From: UBA5336 sp038526245 | Lineage (GTDB): Bacteria > Pseudomonadota > Alphaproteobacteria > Caulobacterales > Hyphomonadaceae | Direction of reading: 5' to 3' | Length of the DNA: 64,000 nt | Assembly: GCA_038526245.1 (NCBI GenBank) | Contig: JBCBGZ010000004.1 | Span: forward strand, 20,617-84,616 | Shown here: one piece after another, positions 25,243 through 34,410 of the stretch | Layout of the letters: each line of letters begins with the position of its first letter | How positions within the stretch are numbered: position 1 is the first letter of the stretch | Translations under genes and position numbers: made by a program | The notes under the pieces: model-generated | Databases searched by the model: none | Seen by the model: the letters and a program-made list of their open reading frames with translations, nothing else | Told to the model about the DNA's origin: nothing

Positions 25243-27900
25243 CTAGGCGTCTTCCAGAGCGCTTCGTACTTCCGCAACGGCTTCGTTGGCCTTGCTGCCA
25301 TCTGGACCACCGGCCTGGGCCATGTCAGGGCGACCACCTCCACCCTTGCCGCCAACTGCGGCGCTGGCGCGTTTGACAAGGTCAACGGCTGAGAACCGAT
25401 CCGTCAAATCCTTGGTGACGCCCACCGAAACGGCCGCCTTGCCATCGTTCACGCCAACAAAAATGACTACACCAGAGCCGATCTGGGCCTTTGCTTCATC
25501 CACAAGGGCGCGCAGGTCCTTTCCGCCGACACCATCCGCCACCCGGCCGATGAACTTCACGCCAGAAATTTCCTCTGGGCCGCTCGGCGCGCCGCCATCT
25601 CCGCTGCCGGCCATGGCCAGTTTCCGCTTGGTCTCACCCAGCTCGCGCTCAAGCCCCTTTCGTTCATCCAGCAAGCCAGAGAGCCGTGCCGTGACGTCTT
25701 TAAGGGGGACTTTCAACTGATCGCTAACATCAAGCGCCACGCGGGCCTGGCCCTTAAGGAAGGCGAGTGCTTCTGCGCCCGTTGCGGCTTCGATCCGGCG
25801 CACGCCCGCTGAAACGCCCTGTTCGGACGTGATAACGAATGCGCCAATGTCGCCTGTGCGCTCCACATGGGTGCCGCCGCACAGCTCCACCGAATAGGGT
25901 TTGTCGTTATCCTCGAGCGCGCGGCCCATGGTCAAAACGCGGACTTCGTCGCCATACTTCTCGCCGAAAAGGGCAAGGGCGCCGGCCTCAATCGCGGCTT
26001 CCGGCGTGGAGTGATCCACGGCCACATCTCGGTTTTGGCGGATCACTTTGTTCACGGCGTCTTCGATCTGCTCAATTTCCGCGCCTGTCAGCGGAACGCC
26101 GTGGGAGAAATCGAAGCGGAGCCTGTCTTCCTCAACCAATGATCCCTTTTGCGCAACATGGGCACCAAGCGTCTGGCGCAAGGCGGCATGCATCAGGTGG
26201 GTTGCGGAATGGTTCGCCATGATCCGTGTCCGGCGATCCGCGTTTACCTTCATGTCCGCCATCTGCCCTGTCTTGATGGTCCCGGAAACAAGTTCCCCCA
26301 CATGAACATGCAGGTCACCGGCCCGCTTCTGGACATCCCGCACGATGAAACGCCCACCCTTGGCGAAGTGAATTTCGCCGTGGTCGCCTGCCTGCCCACC
26401 GCTTTCTGCGTAAAACGGTGTCGATTTGAAGACCAACTCGCCAGGGCCCGCTTCGAGGGTGTCGACTTCAGCGCCATCGCGGACAATCGCTTGCACCTCG
26501 CCCGTGCCGGAGGTCGCGCTGTATCCGCCGAACGCTGTCGCACCAACCCGGCCCCGAATGTCAAACCAGATGGCGTCTCCGGCCGTGTCTCCCGAGCCCG
26601 TCCAGGCGCTGCGGGATTCCGCCTTCTGGCGTGCCATGGCCGCCTCGAAACCGTCGGTGTCGATCGAAATATCGCGGCCGCGAAGAATGTCTTCGGTCAG
26701 GTCGAGCGGGAAACCATAAGTATCGTAGAGTTTGAATGCCGTTTCGCCGGAGAACTGGTCTCCTGCGCCCATTCCGGCGCTTGCCTCTTCGAGCAGGTTC
26801 AAACCCCGACCCAATGTGCGCTGGAACCGGGCTTCTTCTTGCTCCAGCTCCGCGGTGATGGCTGCCTCGGCGCGTCCCAGCTCTGGATAGGCGCCGCCCA
26901 TCTCAGACAATAAAGACGGCACCAGTTTGTGCATTATGGGTTCGCGCGCGCCGAGCACATGACCGTGGCGCATGGCCCGTCGCATGATTCGGCGCAGAAC
27001 GTAGCCGCGCCCCTCATTGGACGGGGACACGCCATCCGCCAACAAGAAGGATGAGGCCCGCAAATGGTCCGCAATCACCCGGAAGGAAGACAAGGCGTCG
27101 CCTTCTGCTTTTCGCGCATAAACGTCTTCTGCGGCGGAAATCAGGTTCGCAAACAGGTCGATCTCATAATTATTGTGAACGCCCTGAAGGACTGCCGCGA
27201 TCCTTTCCAATCCCATACCCGTATCGATCGAGGGTTTCGGCAGTGGCGCGCGTTTACCGTCTGCGCCTTGATTGTATTGCATGAAAACGAGGTTCCAGAT
27301 CTCGATAAATCTGTCCCCATCTTCGTCGGGTGACCCTGGGGGCCCGCCGGCAATCTTTGGGCCGTGGTCGAAGAAAATCTCCGAGCACGGTCCGCACGGT
27401 CCGGTGTCGCCCATGGACCAGAAGTTATCCGATGTTGCGATCCGTATGATCCGGTCATCGCTGAGACCAGCAATGGATTTCCAGAGGCTGGCGGCTTCGT
27501 CGTCTTCTGAATAGACGGTCACCAGCAGTCGTTTCGCATCCAGGCCGAATTCTTTCGTGACCATGTCCCAGGCGAACGTGATAGCCTCTTCCTTGAAGTA
27601 ATCGCCGAAGGAAAAGTTCCCCAGCATTTCAAAGAAAGTGTGGTGGCGCGCCGTATAGCCGACATTATCGAGGTCGTTGTGCTTCCCGCCGGCGCGGACG
27701 CATTTCTGCGACGTCGTCGCGCGCGGCGATGCCGGCGATTCAGCCCCGGTGAAGACGTTCTTGAACGGCACCATGCCAGCGTTCACGAACAAAAGCGTTG
27801 GATCGTCTTCCGGAACAAGCGGTGCGGAGGCGGCCCGCGTGTGACCTTGCTTTTCAAAGAACGAAAGAAACGATTCGCGTATTTCGTTTACGCCGGTCAT
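25243..27900 (-). CDS. alaS: alanyl-tRNA synthetase
   Basis: Class II synthetase charging tRNA-Ala, 885 residues. Motif 1/2 region ARHHTFFEMLGNFSFGDYF; motif 3 near DNFWSMGDTGPCGPCSEI and FNQG-type MQYNQGADG. The editing domain has NHSATHLMHAALR (HxxxH) and ELCGGTHVERTG. The C-terminal DHHA1 domain ends GKGGGGRPDMAQAGG. Full length, start MTGVNEIRESFLSFFE. recA lies upstream in the same direction (92-base gap), as in many alphaproteobacteria. Confidence 0.98.
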   Translation of the reverse strand: MTGVNEIRESFLSFFEKQGHTRAASAPLVPEDDPTLLFVNAGMVPFKNVFTGAESPASPRATTSQKCVRAGGKHNDLDNVGYTARHHTFFEMLGNFSFGDYFKEEAITFAWDMVTKEFGLDAKRLLVTVYSEDDEAASLWKSIAGLSDDRIIRIATSDNFWSMGDTGPCGPCSEIFFDHGPKIAGGPPGSPDEDGDRFIEIWNLVFMQYNQGADGKRAPLPKPSIDTGMGLERIAAVLQGVHNNYEIDLFANLISAAEDVYARKAEGDALSSFRVIADHLRASSFLLADGVSPSNEGRGYVLRRIMRRAMRHGHVLGAREPIMHKLVPSLLSEMGGAYPELGRAEAAITAELEQEEARFQRTLGRGLNLLEEASAGMGAGDQFSGETAFKLYDTYGFPLDLTEDILRGRDISIDTDGFEAAMARQKAESRSAWTGSGDTAGDAIWFDIRGRVGATAFGGYSATSGTGEVQAIVRDGAEVDTLEAGPGELVFKSTPFYAESGGQAGDHGEIHFAKGGRFIVRDVQKRAGDLHVHVGELVSGTIKTGQMADMKVNADRRTRIMANHSATHLMHAALRQTLGAHVAQKGSLVEEDRLRFDFSHGVPLTGAEIEQIEDAVNKVIRQNRDVAVDHSTPEAAIEAGALALFGEKYGDEVRVLTMGRALEDNDKPYSVELCGGTHVERTGDIGAFVITSEQGVSAGVRRIEAATGAEALAFLKGQARVALDVSDQLKVPLKDVTARLSGLLDERKGLERELGETKRKLAMAGSGDGGAPSGPEEISGVKFIGRVADGVGGKDLRALVDEAKAQIGSGVVIFVGVNDGKAAVSVGVTKDLTDRFSAVDLVKRASAAVGGKGGGGRPDMAQAGGPDGSKANEAVAEVRSALEDA

Positions 27901-27992
27901 GCAGATATTCCCATAGAGGAGTGAGCCGGCAAGGCCGGATGCGGCGATATAAGCCTTTCAGCCGACTTCGCCAAATCCGACGTCAGATCAGT

Positions 27993-29081
27993 TCAGCCAG
28001 CCTCGGATTCCGGAGGAGAGTCCTCCAGGTCCATTCCGGCCGTCAGCATGTCTTCGGTAAGCAGACCTGCCTTGTGGCGCACTGCTTCTTCGATCTGAAG
28101 CGCGATCTGTGGATTGTCCTTGAGGAACTGGCGTGTTTTCTCGCGGCCCTGGCCAATGCGTTGGCCATTGAAAGAGTACCAGGAGCCGGATTTTTCAACG
28201 ACTTCGCCTTTCACGCCCAGGTCGATCAATTCCCCGGTTTTGGAAATGCCCTCTCCATAAATGATGTCGAACTCGATCTGACGGAAGGGCGGGGCAACCT
28301 TGTTCTTGACCACTTTCACACGGGTCTGGTTGCCGATCACTTCATCGCGATCCTTGATCGCTCCAATACGGCGAATGTCCAGGCGGACGGAGGAGTAGAA
28401 CTTCAGCGCGTTCCCGCCGGTGGTCGTCTCGGGGCTGCCAAACATCACGCCGATCTTCATACGGATCTGGTTGATGAAGATAACCATACAATTGGTCTTG
28501 GAGATGGATCCGGTCAGTTTCCGCAGCGCCTGGCTCATCAGACGAGCCTGGAGGCCTGGCAGACTGTCGCCCATCTCCCCTTCCAATTCTGCGCGCGGTG
28601 TCAATGCCGCCACGGAGTCGATGACGACGACGTCCACGGCGCCAGACCGGACCAGCGTATCGGCGATTTCAAGTGCCTGCTCGCCCGTGTCGGGCTGTGA
28701 CACCAGCAAATCGTCCAGGTCGACCCCGAGTTTCGCGGCATAGACCGGATCCAGCGCGTGTTCAGCGTCAACAAAGGCGCAGACGCCGCCGCTGGCCTGG
28801 GCCTCTGACACGACATGGAGCGCCAGCGTTGTCTTGCCTGAGCTTTCAGGGCCAAAAATCTCGATCACGCGGCCTTTTGGTAAGCCGCCAATGCCAAGCC
28901 CGATATCCAGGCCAAGCGATCCGGTCGAAATTGCTTCGATGTCTAGCGCTTTATTATCGCCCAGGCGCATCACTGAGCCCTTGCCGAAAGAGCGCTCAAT
29001 ATTCCCAAGGGCCGTCTCTAGGGCTTTCTGCTTGTCCACGACGCTGTCCTCGTCCACCAGTTGCAGGGTGGGTTTGCCCAT
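27993..29081 (-). CDS. recA: recombinase RecA
   Basis: DNA strand-exchange protein and LexA coprotease, 362 residues. Walker A GPESSGKTTLALH, VVVIDSVAALTPRAE (Walker B), L2 loop region FINQIRMKIGVMFGSPETTTGGNAL. ATG 29081 (MGKPTLQLVDED) is chosen because GGAGAG lies five bases upstream; the in-frame extension to 29135 is not RecA-like. A 14-base dyad at 29159-29172 is a candidate regulatory site. Confidence 0.98.
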   Translation of the reverse strand: MGKPTLQLVDEDSVVDKQKALETALGNIERSFGKGSVMRLGDNKALDIEAISTGSLGLDIGLGIGGLPKGRVIEIFGPESSGKTTLALHVVSEAQASGGVCAFVDAEHALDPVYAAKLGVDLDDLLVSQPDTGEQALEIADTLVRSGAVDVVVIDSVAALTPRAELEGEMGDSLPGLQARLMSQALRKLTGSISKTNCMVIFINQIRMKIGVMFGSPETTTGGNALKFYSSVRLDIRRIGAIKDRDEVIGNQTRVKVVKNKVAPPFRQIEFDIIYGEGISKTGELIDLGVKGEVVEKSGSWYSFNGQRIGQGREKTRQFLKDNPQIALQIEEAVRHKAGLLTEDMLTAGMDLEDSPPESEAG

Positions 29082-29158
29082 GAGTTCTCTCCATCTGTCA
29101 ATGTCCAGACGGAAATAGCAAGCCGTTCCCGTCAACCTCAGCCACCATGTACCACAAA

Positions 29159-29172
29159 TGTTCCGCAGAACA
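29159..29172. promoter_or_regulatory. candidate operator upstream of recA
   Basis: TGTTC-CGCA-GAACA is an inverted repeat with 5-bp arms, 77 bases before the recA ATG. It contains the GTTC/GAAC half-sites used by LexA in several groups but is not the direct repeat GTTC-N7-GTTC usual in Alphaproteobacteria, and I did not find that direct repeat in this gap. Confidence 0.4.
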
Positions 29173-29233
29173 AAATAGAAACTTTTTGGCTTGGTCTCTT
29201 TTCAATATCGGCATGATCGTGCATGATCAGGCC

Positions 29234-29452
29234 ATGCTAACGAAACGCCCCCCGCCCCCTGGTATGGCCCGCGTGAAATATCTCGACGGTGATCTGCAGG
29301 TCGTTGAGCCGGGTGATTTTGTCCTGTGCGCTGTCACAGACCGCAAAATCCCACTCCAGGCTTTGCGATATTGGAGCGTGGATTTGCAGGAGGCGTATAT
29401 CGACGCGGATGCTGCGGGCCAGAGAATGGCCGGACGGAGCGCGGCAGACTGA
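29234..29452 (+). CDS. DUF2093 domain protein
   Basis: Small cytoplasmic protein of the alphaproteobacterial DUF2093 family. The conserved pattern is complete: PGMARVKYLDGDLQVVEPGD, FVLCAVTDRKIPLQALRYWS, VDLQEAYIDADAA. ATG 29234 gives 72 residues, the family's usual size; ATG 29213 would add seven. Function unknown. Divergent from recA, and followed two bases after its stop by an M23 peptidase. Confidence 0.88.
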   Translation: MLTKRPPPPGMARVKYLDGDLQVVEPGDFVLCAVTDRKIPLQALRYWSVDLQEAYIDADAAGQRMAGRSAAD

Positions 29453-29453
29453 T

Positions 29454-30392
29454 ATGGCATCGGAGTGGGTCTTCGGCGTGCTGATGACGTGGTTGGGTTT
29501 CTGGACCGCAGGTGTTGGAGCTCCCAACACGGTAGAAGAGGTCCGGTGTGGCGGCGCCCTTGGGCAGGGCGGATTGATTGTGTGTCAGGCCCCTCCGCAA
29601 AGCCGTTTGTCCTATGACGGTTATACTGTGGATGTGGGCGATGACGGGCTCGCTGTTTTCGGAATCAAACGCGGAGCAGAGCTTGCGGCCACCATTCGTG
29701 GAACAGCGGATGGGCGGGACGTGTCGGTTTCCCTCGAGCTTGAAGCGAGGAATGACCCGTTCCGGGTGATCGAGGGTCTGGAGTGCGACAAGGTGGATGC
29801 GCGAACGCCTGAGCAAAGGGCGCATGCGGGCGAGAGCTGGGTGATTAAACGCGACGCGTTTGCCACTTTTCATTCCGGTGTCTCCTGGGCCGATGGTTTT
29901 GTCCGACCGGCCGAGGGACGGCCAAGCTCACCGTTTGGTCCGGCGCGGAAATACATCGGGGTGAGCGCGGAGACAGGCGAGGCTTGTGAAAGCGTCTCGG
30001 TTCACCGGGGATACGACATCGCCACACCGGTGGGGACACCGCTCATTGCGCCTGCGGGAGGCATGGTCATCCTGGCCGATCCGGATCTCTACTATGAGGG
30101 CGGCTCGATCTTCCTCGACCACGGTCACGGGCTTGTGTCGGTGTTCATGCATTTGTCATCGGTGGATGTGGCCGTTGGCGACGAGGTGTTGCCCGGAGAC
30201 CTGATCGGGAAAACGGGTAATACCGGTCGCACGACGGGACCACACCTGCATTGGGCCGTGAAATGGCGTGATGTGAACAGTGATGACCGCGGCAGAGATT
30301 TCTACGTGGACCCGGCGCTGCTGCTGGCGGTAGATTGGGCGGAGTTCTCGGCCCGCACGGGCACGCAAGACGCAGGTGTCGATACGCCCTGA
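29454..30392 (+). CDS. M23 family metallopeptidase
   Basis: LytM/M23-type peptidoglycan endopeptidase, 312 residues, exported by an N-terminal hydrophobic segment (VFGVLMTWLGFWTAGVGA). The C-terminal domain has SVHRGYDIATPVGTPLIAP (HxxxD zinc ligands), LDHGHGLVSVFMHLS and GPHLHWAVKWR (HxH). All catalytic residues are present, so it should be an active cell-wall hydrolase. Start ATG 29454 follows the DUF2093 stop as TGATATG, suggesting an operon. Confidence 0.92.
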   Translation: MASEWVFGVLMTWLGFWTAGVGAPNTVEEVRCGGALGQGGLIVCQAPPQSRLSYDGYTVDVGDDGLAVFGIKRGAELAATIRGTADGRDVSVSLELEARNDPFRVIEGLECDKVDARTPEQRAHAGESWVIKRDAFATFHSGVSWADGFVRPAEGRPSSPFGPARKYIGVSAETGEACESVSVHRGYDIATPVGTPLIAPAGGMVILADPDLYYEGGSIFLDHGHGLVSVFMHLSSVDVAVGDEVLPGDLIGKTGNTGRTTGPHLHWAVKWRDVNSDDRGRDFYVDPALLLAVDWAEFSARTGTQDAGVDTP

Positions 30393-30442
30393 CCCCACCT
30401 CCTGTTCGCAGGTTCCAGACGCGTTCGCAGGACGAGTGGGTT

Positions 30443-31414
30443 TTATGGTTTGAGAATGAGGGCGCCTTGGGTCTCGCCGGATTCAAGCCGGGTCTGCGCC
30501 TCCGCGGCCTGATGAAGCCCCCATGTGCCAGATATACTGGGCTGCAATGTGCCTGCGGAAACAGCGCCAAAGAGCGCCGACGCGCCCGCCATGAGGCTCT
30601 GCCGGTCCGGTATGAAATGAAACAGGCTGGGGCGAGTCATCACCAGAGACCCCAATTGGCCCAATCGGCCCGGCGCAAGGGGCGCTGCCGGTCCAGAGGC
30701 ATTGCCATAGGTGATCCACCAACCACGGGGCTTCAGCGCGGCAAGACTGGCATCCTGGCTCGCCTTGCCGACACTGTCATAGACGATGTCGACGCCCGCC
30801 CCGCCTGTTAGGTCCCGAACCGCTCCGGCAATATCATCCTGACGCATCAAGACGTGCTCGGCGCCGAGTGCGCGGGCGCGTTCTGCCTTCCCTTCGGTCG
30901 ACGTTACGGCGATCACATGGGCACCAAGGCTCCTGGCCCAAGGCACGAGCAACGAGCCCACCCCGCCAACCGGGGCCCAGATGAGCACGGTATCGCCGGG
31001 CCGGGGCTGTTTGACTTCGAACAGCAGCATCCACGCGGTGAGCCCCTTCAACAGAATGGCCGCCGCGTCATTATCGCTGATCGTGTCCGGAAGGGGAATC
31101 AAGCGGCTGGCCGGCGCATTCAAATGGGTCGCATAACCGCCCGCCCCGAGGTAGCCGACCCGGTCACCCAGGCTGACATCGTCGACGCCTTCCCCCAGAG
31201 CCTCGACGACACCGACCGCTTCTACGCCAGGAATGAAAGGCAGTTTGACCGGATAGAGGCCGGTTCTGTGATAGGTGTCGATGAAGTTGATGCCCGAGGC
31301 CTGAACGGCAATTCGAACCTCTCCAGGCCCCGGTTCTGCCAGGTCCAGCGTCTCATATGAAAGCACGTCCGGGCCGCCGGTTTCCCGAAGCCTGATGCAA
31401 TGTCCTTGTTCCAT
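30443..31414 (-). CDS. quinone oxidoreductase (MDR superfamily)
   Basis: Zinc-independent NADPH:quinone reductase of the zeta-crystallin/QOR type, 323 residues. It has GINFIDTYHRTGLYPVKLPF, ILLKGLTAWMLL and the Rossmann motif WAPVGGVGSLLVPWARSLGA, with no structural zinc Cys cluster. Divergent from rnhB with a 35-base gap. Confidence 0.92.
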   Translation of the reverse strand: MEQGHCIRLRETGGPDVLSYETLDLAEPGPGEVRIAVQASGINFIDTYHRTGLYPVKLPFIPGVEAVGVVEALGEGVDDVSLGDRVGYLGAGGYATHLNAPASRLIPLPDTISDNDAAAILLKGLTAWMLLFEVKQPRPGDTVLIWAPVGGVGSLLVPWARSLGAHVIAVTSTEGKAERARALGAEHVLMRQDDIAGAVRDLTGGAGVDIVYDSVGKASQDASLAALKPRGWWITYGNASGPAAPLAPGRLGQLGSLVMTRPSLFHFIPDRQSLMAGASALFGAVSAGTLQPSISGTWGLHQAAEAQTRLESGETQGALILKP

Positions 31415-31449
31415 GGCGTTTCTCCCGCGAATCCCGCCAGACTGGCGTC

Positions 31450-32043
31450 ATGGAAACCCTATCAATGATCTGCGGTGTGGACGAGGCCGGTCGTGGCCCC
31501 TGGGCAGGTCCGGTTTGTGCTGGCGCGGTCATCCTCGACCCCAACCGGCCCATCCAGGGCCTGGCGGACTCCAAGAAACTGTCACCCGGACGCCGCGAAG
31601 CCCTGGCGCAGGACATCGAAACCCACGCTTTGGCCCACGGTCTTGGCTGGGCAAGTGCAGCCGAAATAGATGCGCTCAACATTCGCCAGGCCACCCACCT
31701 CGCCATGCGGCGGGCCATCGATGCGATGGGCATGGCGCCAGAGTTCGCGCTTGTGGATGGCAATGATTTGCCCGCCGATTTGCCATGCCCCGGGCGCACC
31801 GTGATCAAGGGTGACCAGACCGAGCCGTGCATATCAGCGGCATCGATCCTGGCCAAAACCGCCCGGGACGCCCAAATGATCGCGGCGGATGCGCGATTCC
31901 CCGGATACGGCTTCGCCGCCCATAAGGGCTATGGCACAGCGGCGCACAGTCTTGCGCTCAAGGATTTGGGCCCGTGCGAGTTACATCGGCAATCCTTTGC
32001 GCCGGTTGCGAAAGCGCTGCGAGCTCGCGCATCCCACGCCTGA
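31450..32043 (+). CDS. rnhB: ribonuclease HII
   Basis: Removes ribonucleotides and RNA from RNA-DNA hybrids. It has the catalytic ICGVDEAGRGPWAGPV (Asp11, Glu12), DSKKLSPGRRE, ALVDGNDLP, and the C-terminal Asp region ASILAKTARDAQM. 197 residues, normal length. Same strand as the following MoxR gene. Confidence 0.96.
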   Translation: METLSMICGVDEAGRGPWAGPVCAGAVILDPNRPIQGLADSKKLSPGRREALAQDIETHALAHGLGWASAAEIDALNIRQATHLAMRRAIDAMGMAPEFALVDGNDLPADLPCPGRTVIKGDQTEPCISAASILAKTARDAQMIAADARFPGYGFAAHKGYGTAAHSLALKDLGPCELHRQSFAPVAKALRARASHA

Positions 32044-32092
32044 CGCTGGGACAAACTTGCCCGCGCGAGAGCCGTGACCTACCCCTAGCGCC

Positions 32093-33058
32093 ATGGACAT
32101 GAAATCCCCCACCGCCTCCGATTATGAAAGCCTCACATCGCCAGAGGCCATCACAGCCGGGCTTGGCGGCGTCGGCTATATCTCCACGCCGGACATATCC
32201 ATGGCGGTGTTTCTTGCCCATCGCCTGCGCAAGCCGGTGTTGATCGAGGGCCCTGCCGGGGTGGGCAAGACAGACCTGGCGCGCTCGCTGGCGACGTTTC
32301 TGGATGTCCCTTTGGCGCGGTTGCAGTGTTATGAGGGTCTGGATGAGGGCAAGGCGCTGTATGAGTGGAAGTATGGCAAGCAACTTCTCTACACGCAGAT
32401 TCTGAAAGACCGTCTGAATGAAGTTCTCGGTGATGGCGACCTTGAGAGCCTGACGGGTCAACTCGGGACGTTTGAAGACCTGTTCTTCTCCATGGATTTT
32501 CTCGAGCCACGCCCCTTGCTGACGGCGATGCAGCAGGAAGGGGGCTCCGTTCTGCTCATTGATGAAGTGGATAAGTCCGACGAGGCGTTTGAGGCGTTTC
32601 TTCTGGAGGTCCTGTCGGACTATCAGGTCACGGTGCCTGAAATTGGCACTCTTCGCGCCAAGGTCCCACCAATTGTGGTGCTGACGTCGAATGCCGTGCG
32701 CGAACTCGGCGATGCGCTGAAGCGGCGCTGCCTGCACCTGTTCATTGGCTTCCCGGACGCCGCGCGCGAGCGTGAGATTGTGGCGGCGCGGGTGCCCGAT
32801 GTGGAAGAGACTCTGCTGGCTCAGCTGGTAGCCTTTGTGCAGGCGCTACGCGAGGAAGATCTGCGCAAACGCCCCTCAATCTCGGAAACCGTAGACTGGG
32901 CCCGCGCGCTGACGCTCTTGCATGTCGAAGCATTGGGCGAAGACACGGTCCGGAAGACTCTCAATCTGTTGCTGAAGTATGAGAGCGATATTGAAGCTGT
33001 CGACACGAAGCTGGGCGCCCTGGCCCGCGCTGCCAAAGGGGCCGGAGAGACGGCGTGA
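32093..33058 (+). CDS. MoxR-family AAA+ ATPase
   Basis: AAA+ chaperone-like ATPase, 321 residues: Walker A IEGPAGVGKTDLARSLA, Walker B SVLLIDEVDKSDEAFEAFLL, sensor 1 VVLTSNAVRELGDALKRRCL. The N-terminus and the CYEGLDEGKALYEWKYGKQL stretch are like the CoxD/GvpN-type MoxR group. It is coupled by a GTGA overlap to a VWA protein, the classic MoxR-VWA pair used for metal-cofactor insertion or complex assembly. No target enzyme genes are adjacent, so the client is unknown. Confidence 0.92.
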   Translation: MDMKSPTASDYESLTSPEAITAGLGGVGYISTPDISMAVFLAHRLRKPVLIEGPAGVGKTDLARSLATFLDVPLARLQCYEGLDEGKALYEWKYGKQLLYTQILKDRLNEVLGDGDLESLTGQLGTFEDLFFSMDFLEPRPLLTAMQQEGGSVLLIDEVDKSDEAFEAFLLEVLSDYQVTVPEIGTLRAKVPPIVVLTSNAVRELGDALKRRCLHLFIGFPDAAREREIVAARVPDVEETLLAQLVAFVQALREEDLRKRPSISETVDWARALTLLHVEALGEDTVRKTLNLLLKYESDIEAVDTKLGALARAAKGAGETA

Positions 33059-34401
33059 GCGCGACCCGTACACTGACGGATTTCATCAGGGCGCTGCGAT
33101 CTGCCGATGTCGCGGTTTCCCCCGCTGAGGCAATTGATGCTGCCGGCGCCTTGTCGGTGGTGGGGTATGCGGACAAAGATGTCCTCAAGTCCGCCCTGCG
33201 ACCGGCTCTGGCCAAGTCCGCAGATGAGGACGCGGCCTTTGACCGGTTGTTTGACCTCTATTTTTCGCGATCTGAGGCACGTACCGACGGTGCAGACGGG
33301 TCATCTGATGACACCGCGGCGTCTGAGAGCGACCCACCCCCGGAAAACCTGCTGGATCTGATCCGATCCGGCGATGAAAGCGCGATTGAAACGGCGATTG
33401 AGCGCGCCGGTCGCGCAGCAGGCGCACAAGACATCCGGTTTTCGACGCAGACGGCCTATTACGCCCAGCAAATCCTGAAGGAGATGGGCGTTGAGCAATT
33501 GGAGGCCGATCTTCTCGAAAGGCTACAGGAGCGCACGCCCGAGGGCGAGGCTGAAGCCCAGGCGATGATCGAGGCGCGCCGAGACATGCTCCGACGCGCG
33601 CGAGACTATACCGAGCGTCAGTTCGACGTGTTCGGCGCGGGGGCAACGCAGGCGTTTCGTGAGGACTTTCTGTCCAAAATGCCGATCAACGCCCTGGACC
33701 GGGCCGACTACGCCCGCATGCGCGCGCTTGTGGAAAAGGTTGCCAAGCGCCTGGCCACAAAGCACTCGCGGCGGCGGCGCAAGCAATCCGTCGGCAAGTT
33801 GGATGTGCGGCGAACTCTGCGCACAAATGCGGGACTGGGTGGCGTGCCGTTCCAATTGCACTGGAAGCAGAAAGTGCGTGAACGCGCCAAGATTGTCGTG
33901 ATTTGCGATGTCTCCAATTCAGTGGCGCAATATGTCCGGTTTCTGCTGCTTCTGTCCCATTCCTTGGGCGATGCGATTGACGACTTGCGGGCTTTTGCCT
34001 TCTCCGCGCGGCTGGGGGAAATCACAGACCTTCTGGATACGGATGGGTTTGAGGGCGCCATGGAAACGATCCTGAGGGCCTACGGCATGGGCTCAACGGA
34101 TTACGGGCAGGCGCTATCTGACCTGAGCGTGAAGTACGCCAACGCCATAGACCGGCGCACGACAGTGATCATCCTGGGAGATGGACGCTCCAATCATGGC
34201 GACCCGCGCATGGACCTGTTTCGGGAGCTTACGGCCCGGTCCAAGCGAACAATCTGGCTGTCGCCGGAGCCGGAAACCATGTGGGGCACGGGCGATAGCG
34301 AACTGTTGCGCTACAAACCCCACTGTCACGCCGTGGGGCGAGTGTCGACATTGAACGATCTGGAGCGCACCCTGGATAGGGTGCTGGCCAGCTATCAGTA
34401 A
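33055..34401 (+). CDS. VWA (CoxE-like) protein partner of MoxR ATPase
   Basis: 448 residues. Residues about 1-270 are helical with an acidic patch (DGADGSSDDTAASESD) and an Arg cluster (KHSRRRRKQSVGKLDVRRTL). The C-terminal VWA domain has the MIDAS motif VICDVSNSVAQYVRF, STDYGQALSDL and TVIILGDGRSNHGDPRM. Start is GTG 33055, overlapping the ATPase stop. Acts with the ATPase on an unidentified client. Confidence 0.9.
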   Translation: MSATRTLTDFIRALRSADVAVSPAEAIDAAGALSVVGYADKDVLKSALRPALAKSADEDAAFDRLFDLYFSRSEARTDGADGSSDDTAASESDPPPENLLDLIRSGDESAIETAIERAGRAAGAQDIRFSTQTAYYAQQILKEMGVEQLEADLLERLQERTPEGEAEAQAMIEARRDMLRRARDYTERQFDVFGAGATQAFREDFLSKMPINALDRADYARMRALVEKVAKRLATKHSRRRRKQSVGKLDVRRTLRTNAGLGGVPFQLHWKQKVRERAKIVVICDVSNSVAQYVRFLLLLSHSLGDAIDDLRAFAFSARLGEITDLLDTDGFEGAMETILRAYGMGSTDYGQALSDLSVKYANAIDRRTTVIILGDGRSNHGDPRMDLFRELTARSKRTIWLSPEPETMWGTGDSELLRYKPHCHAVGRVSTLNDLERTLDRVLASYQ

Positions 34402-34410
34402 ACGCGCGTC

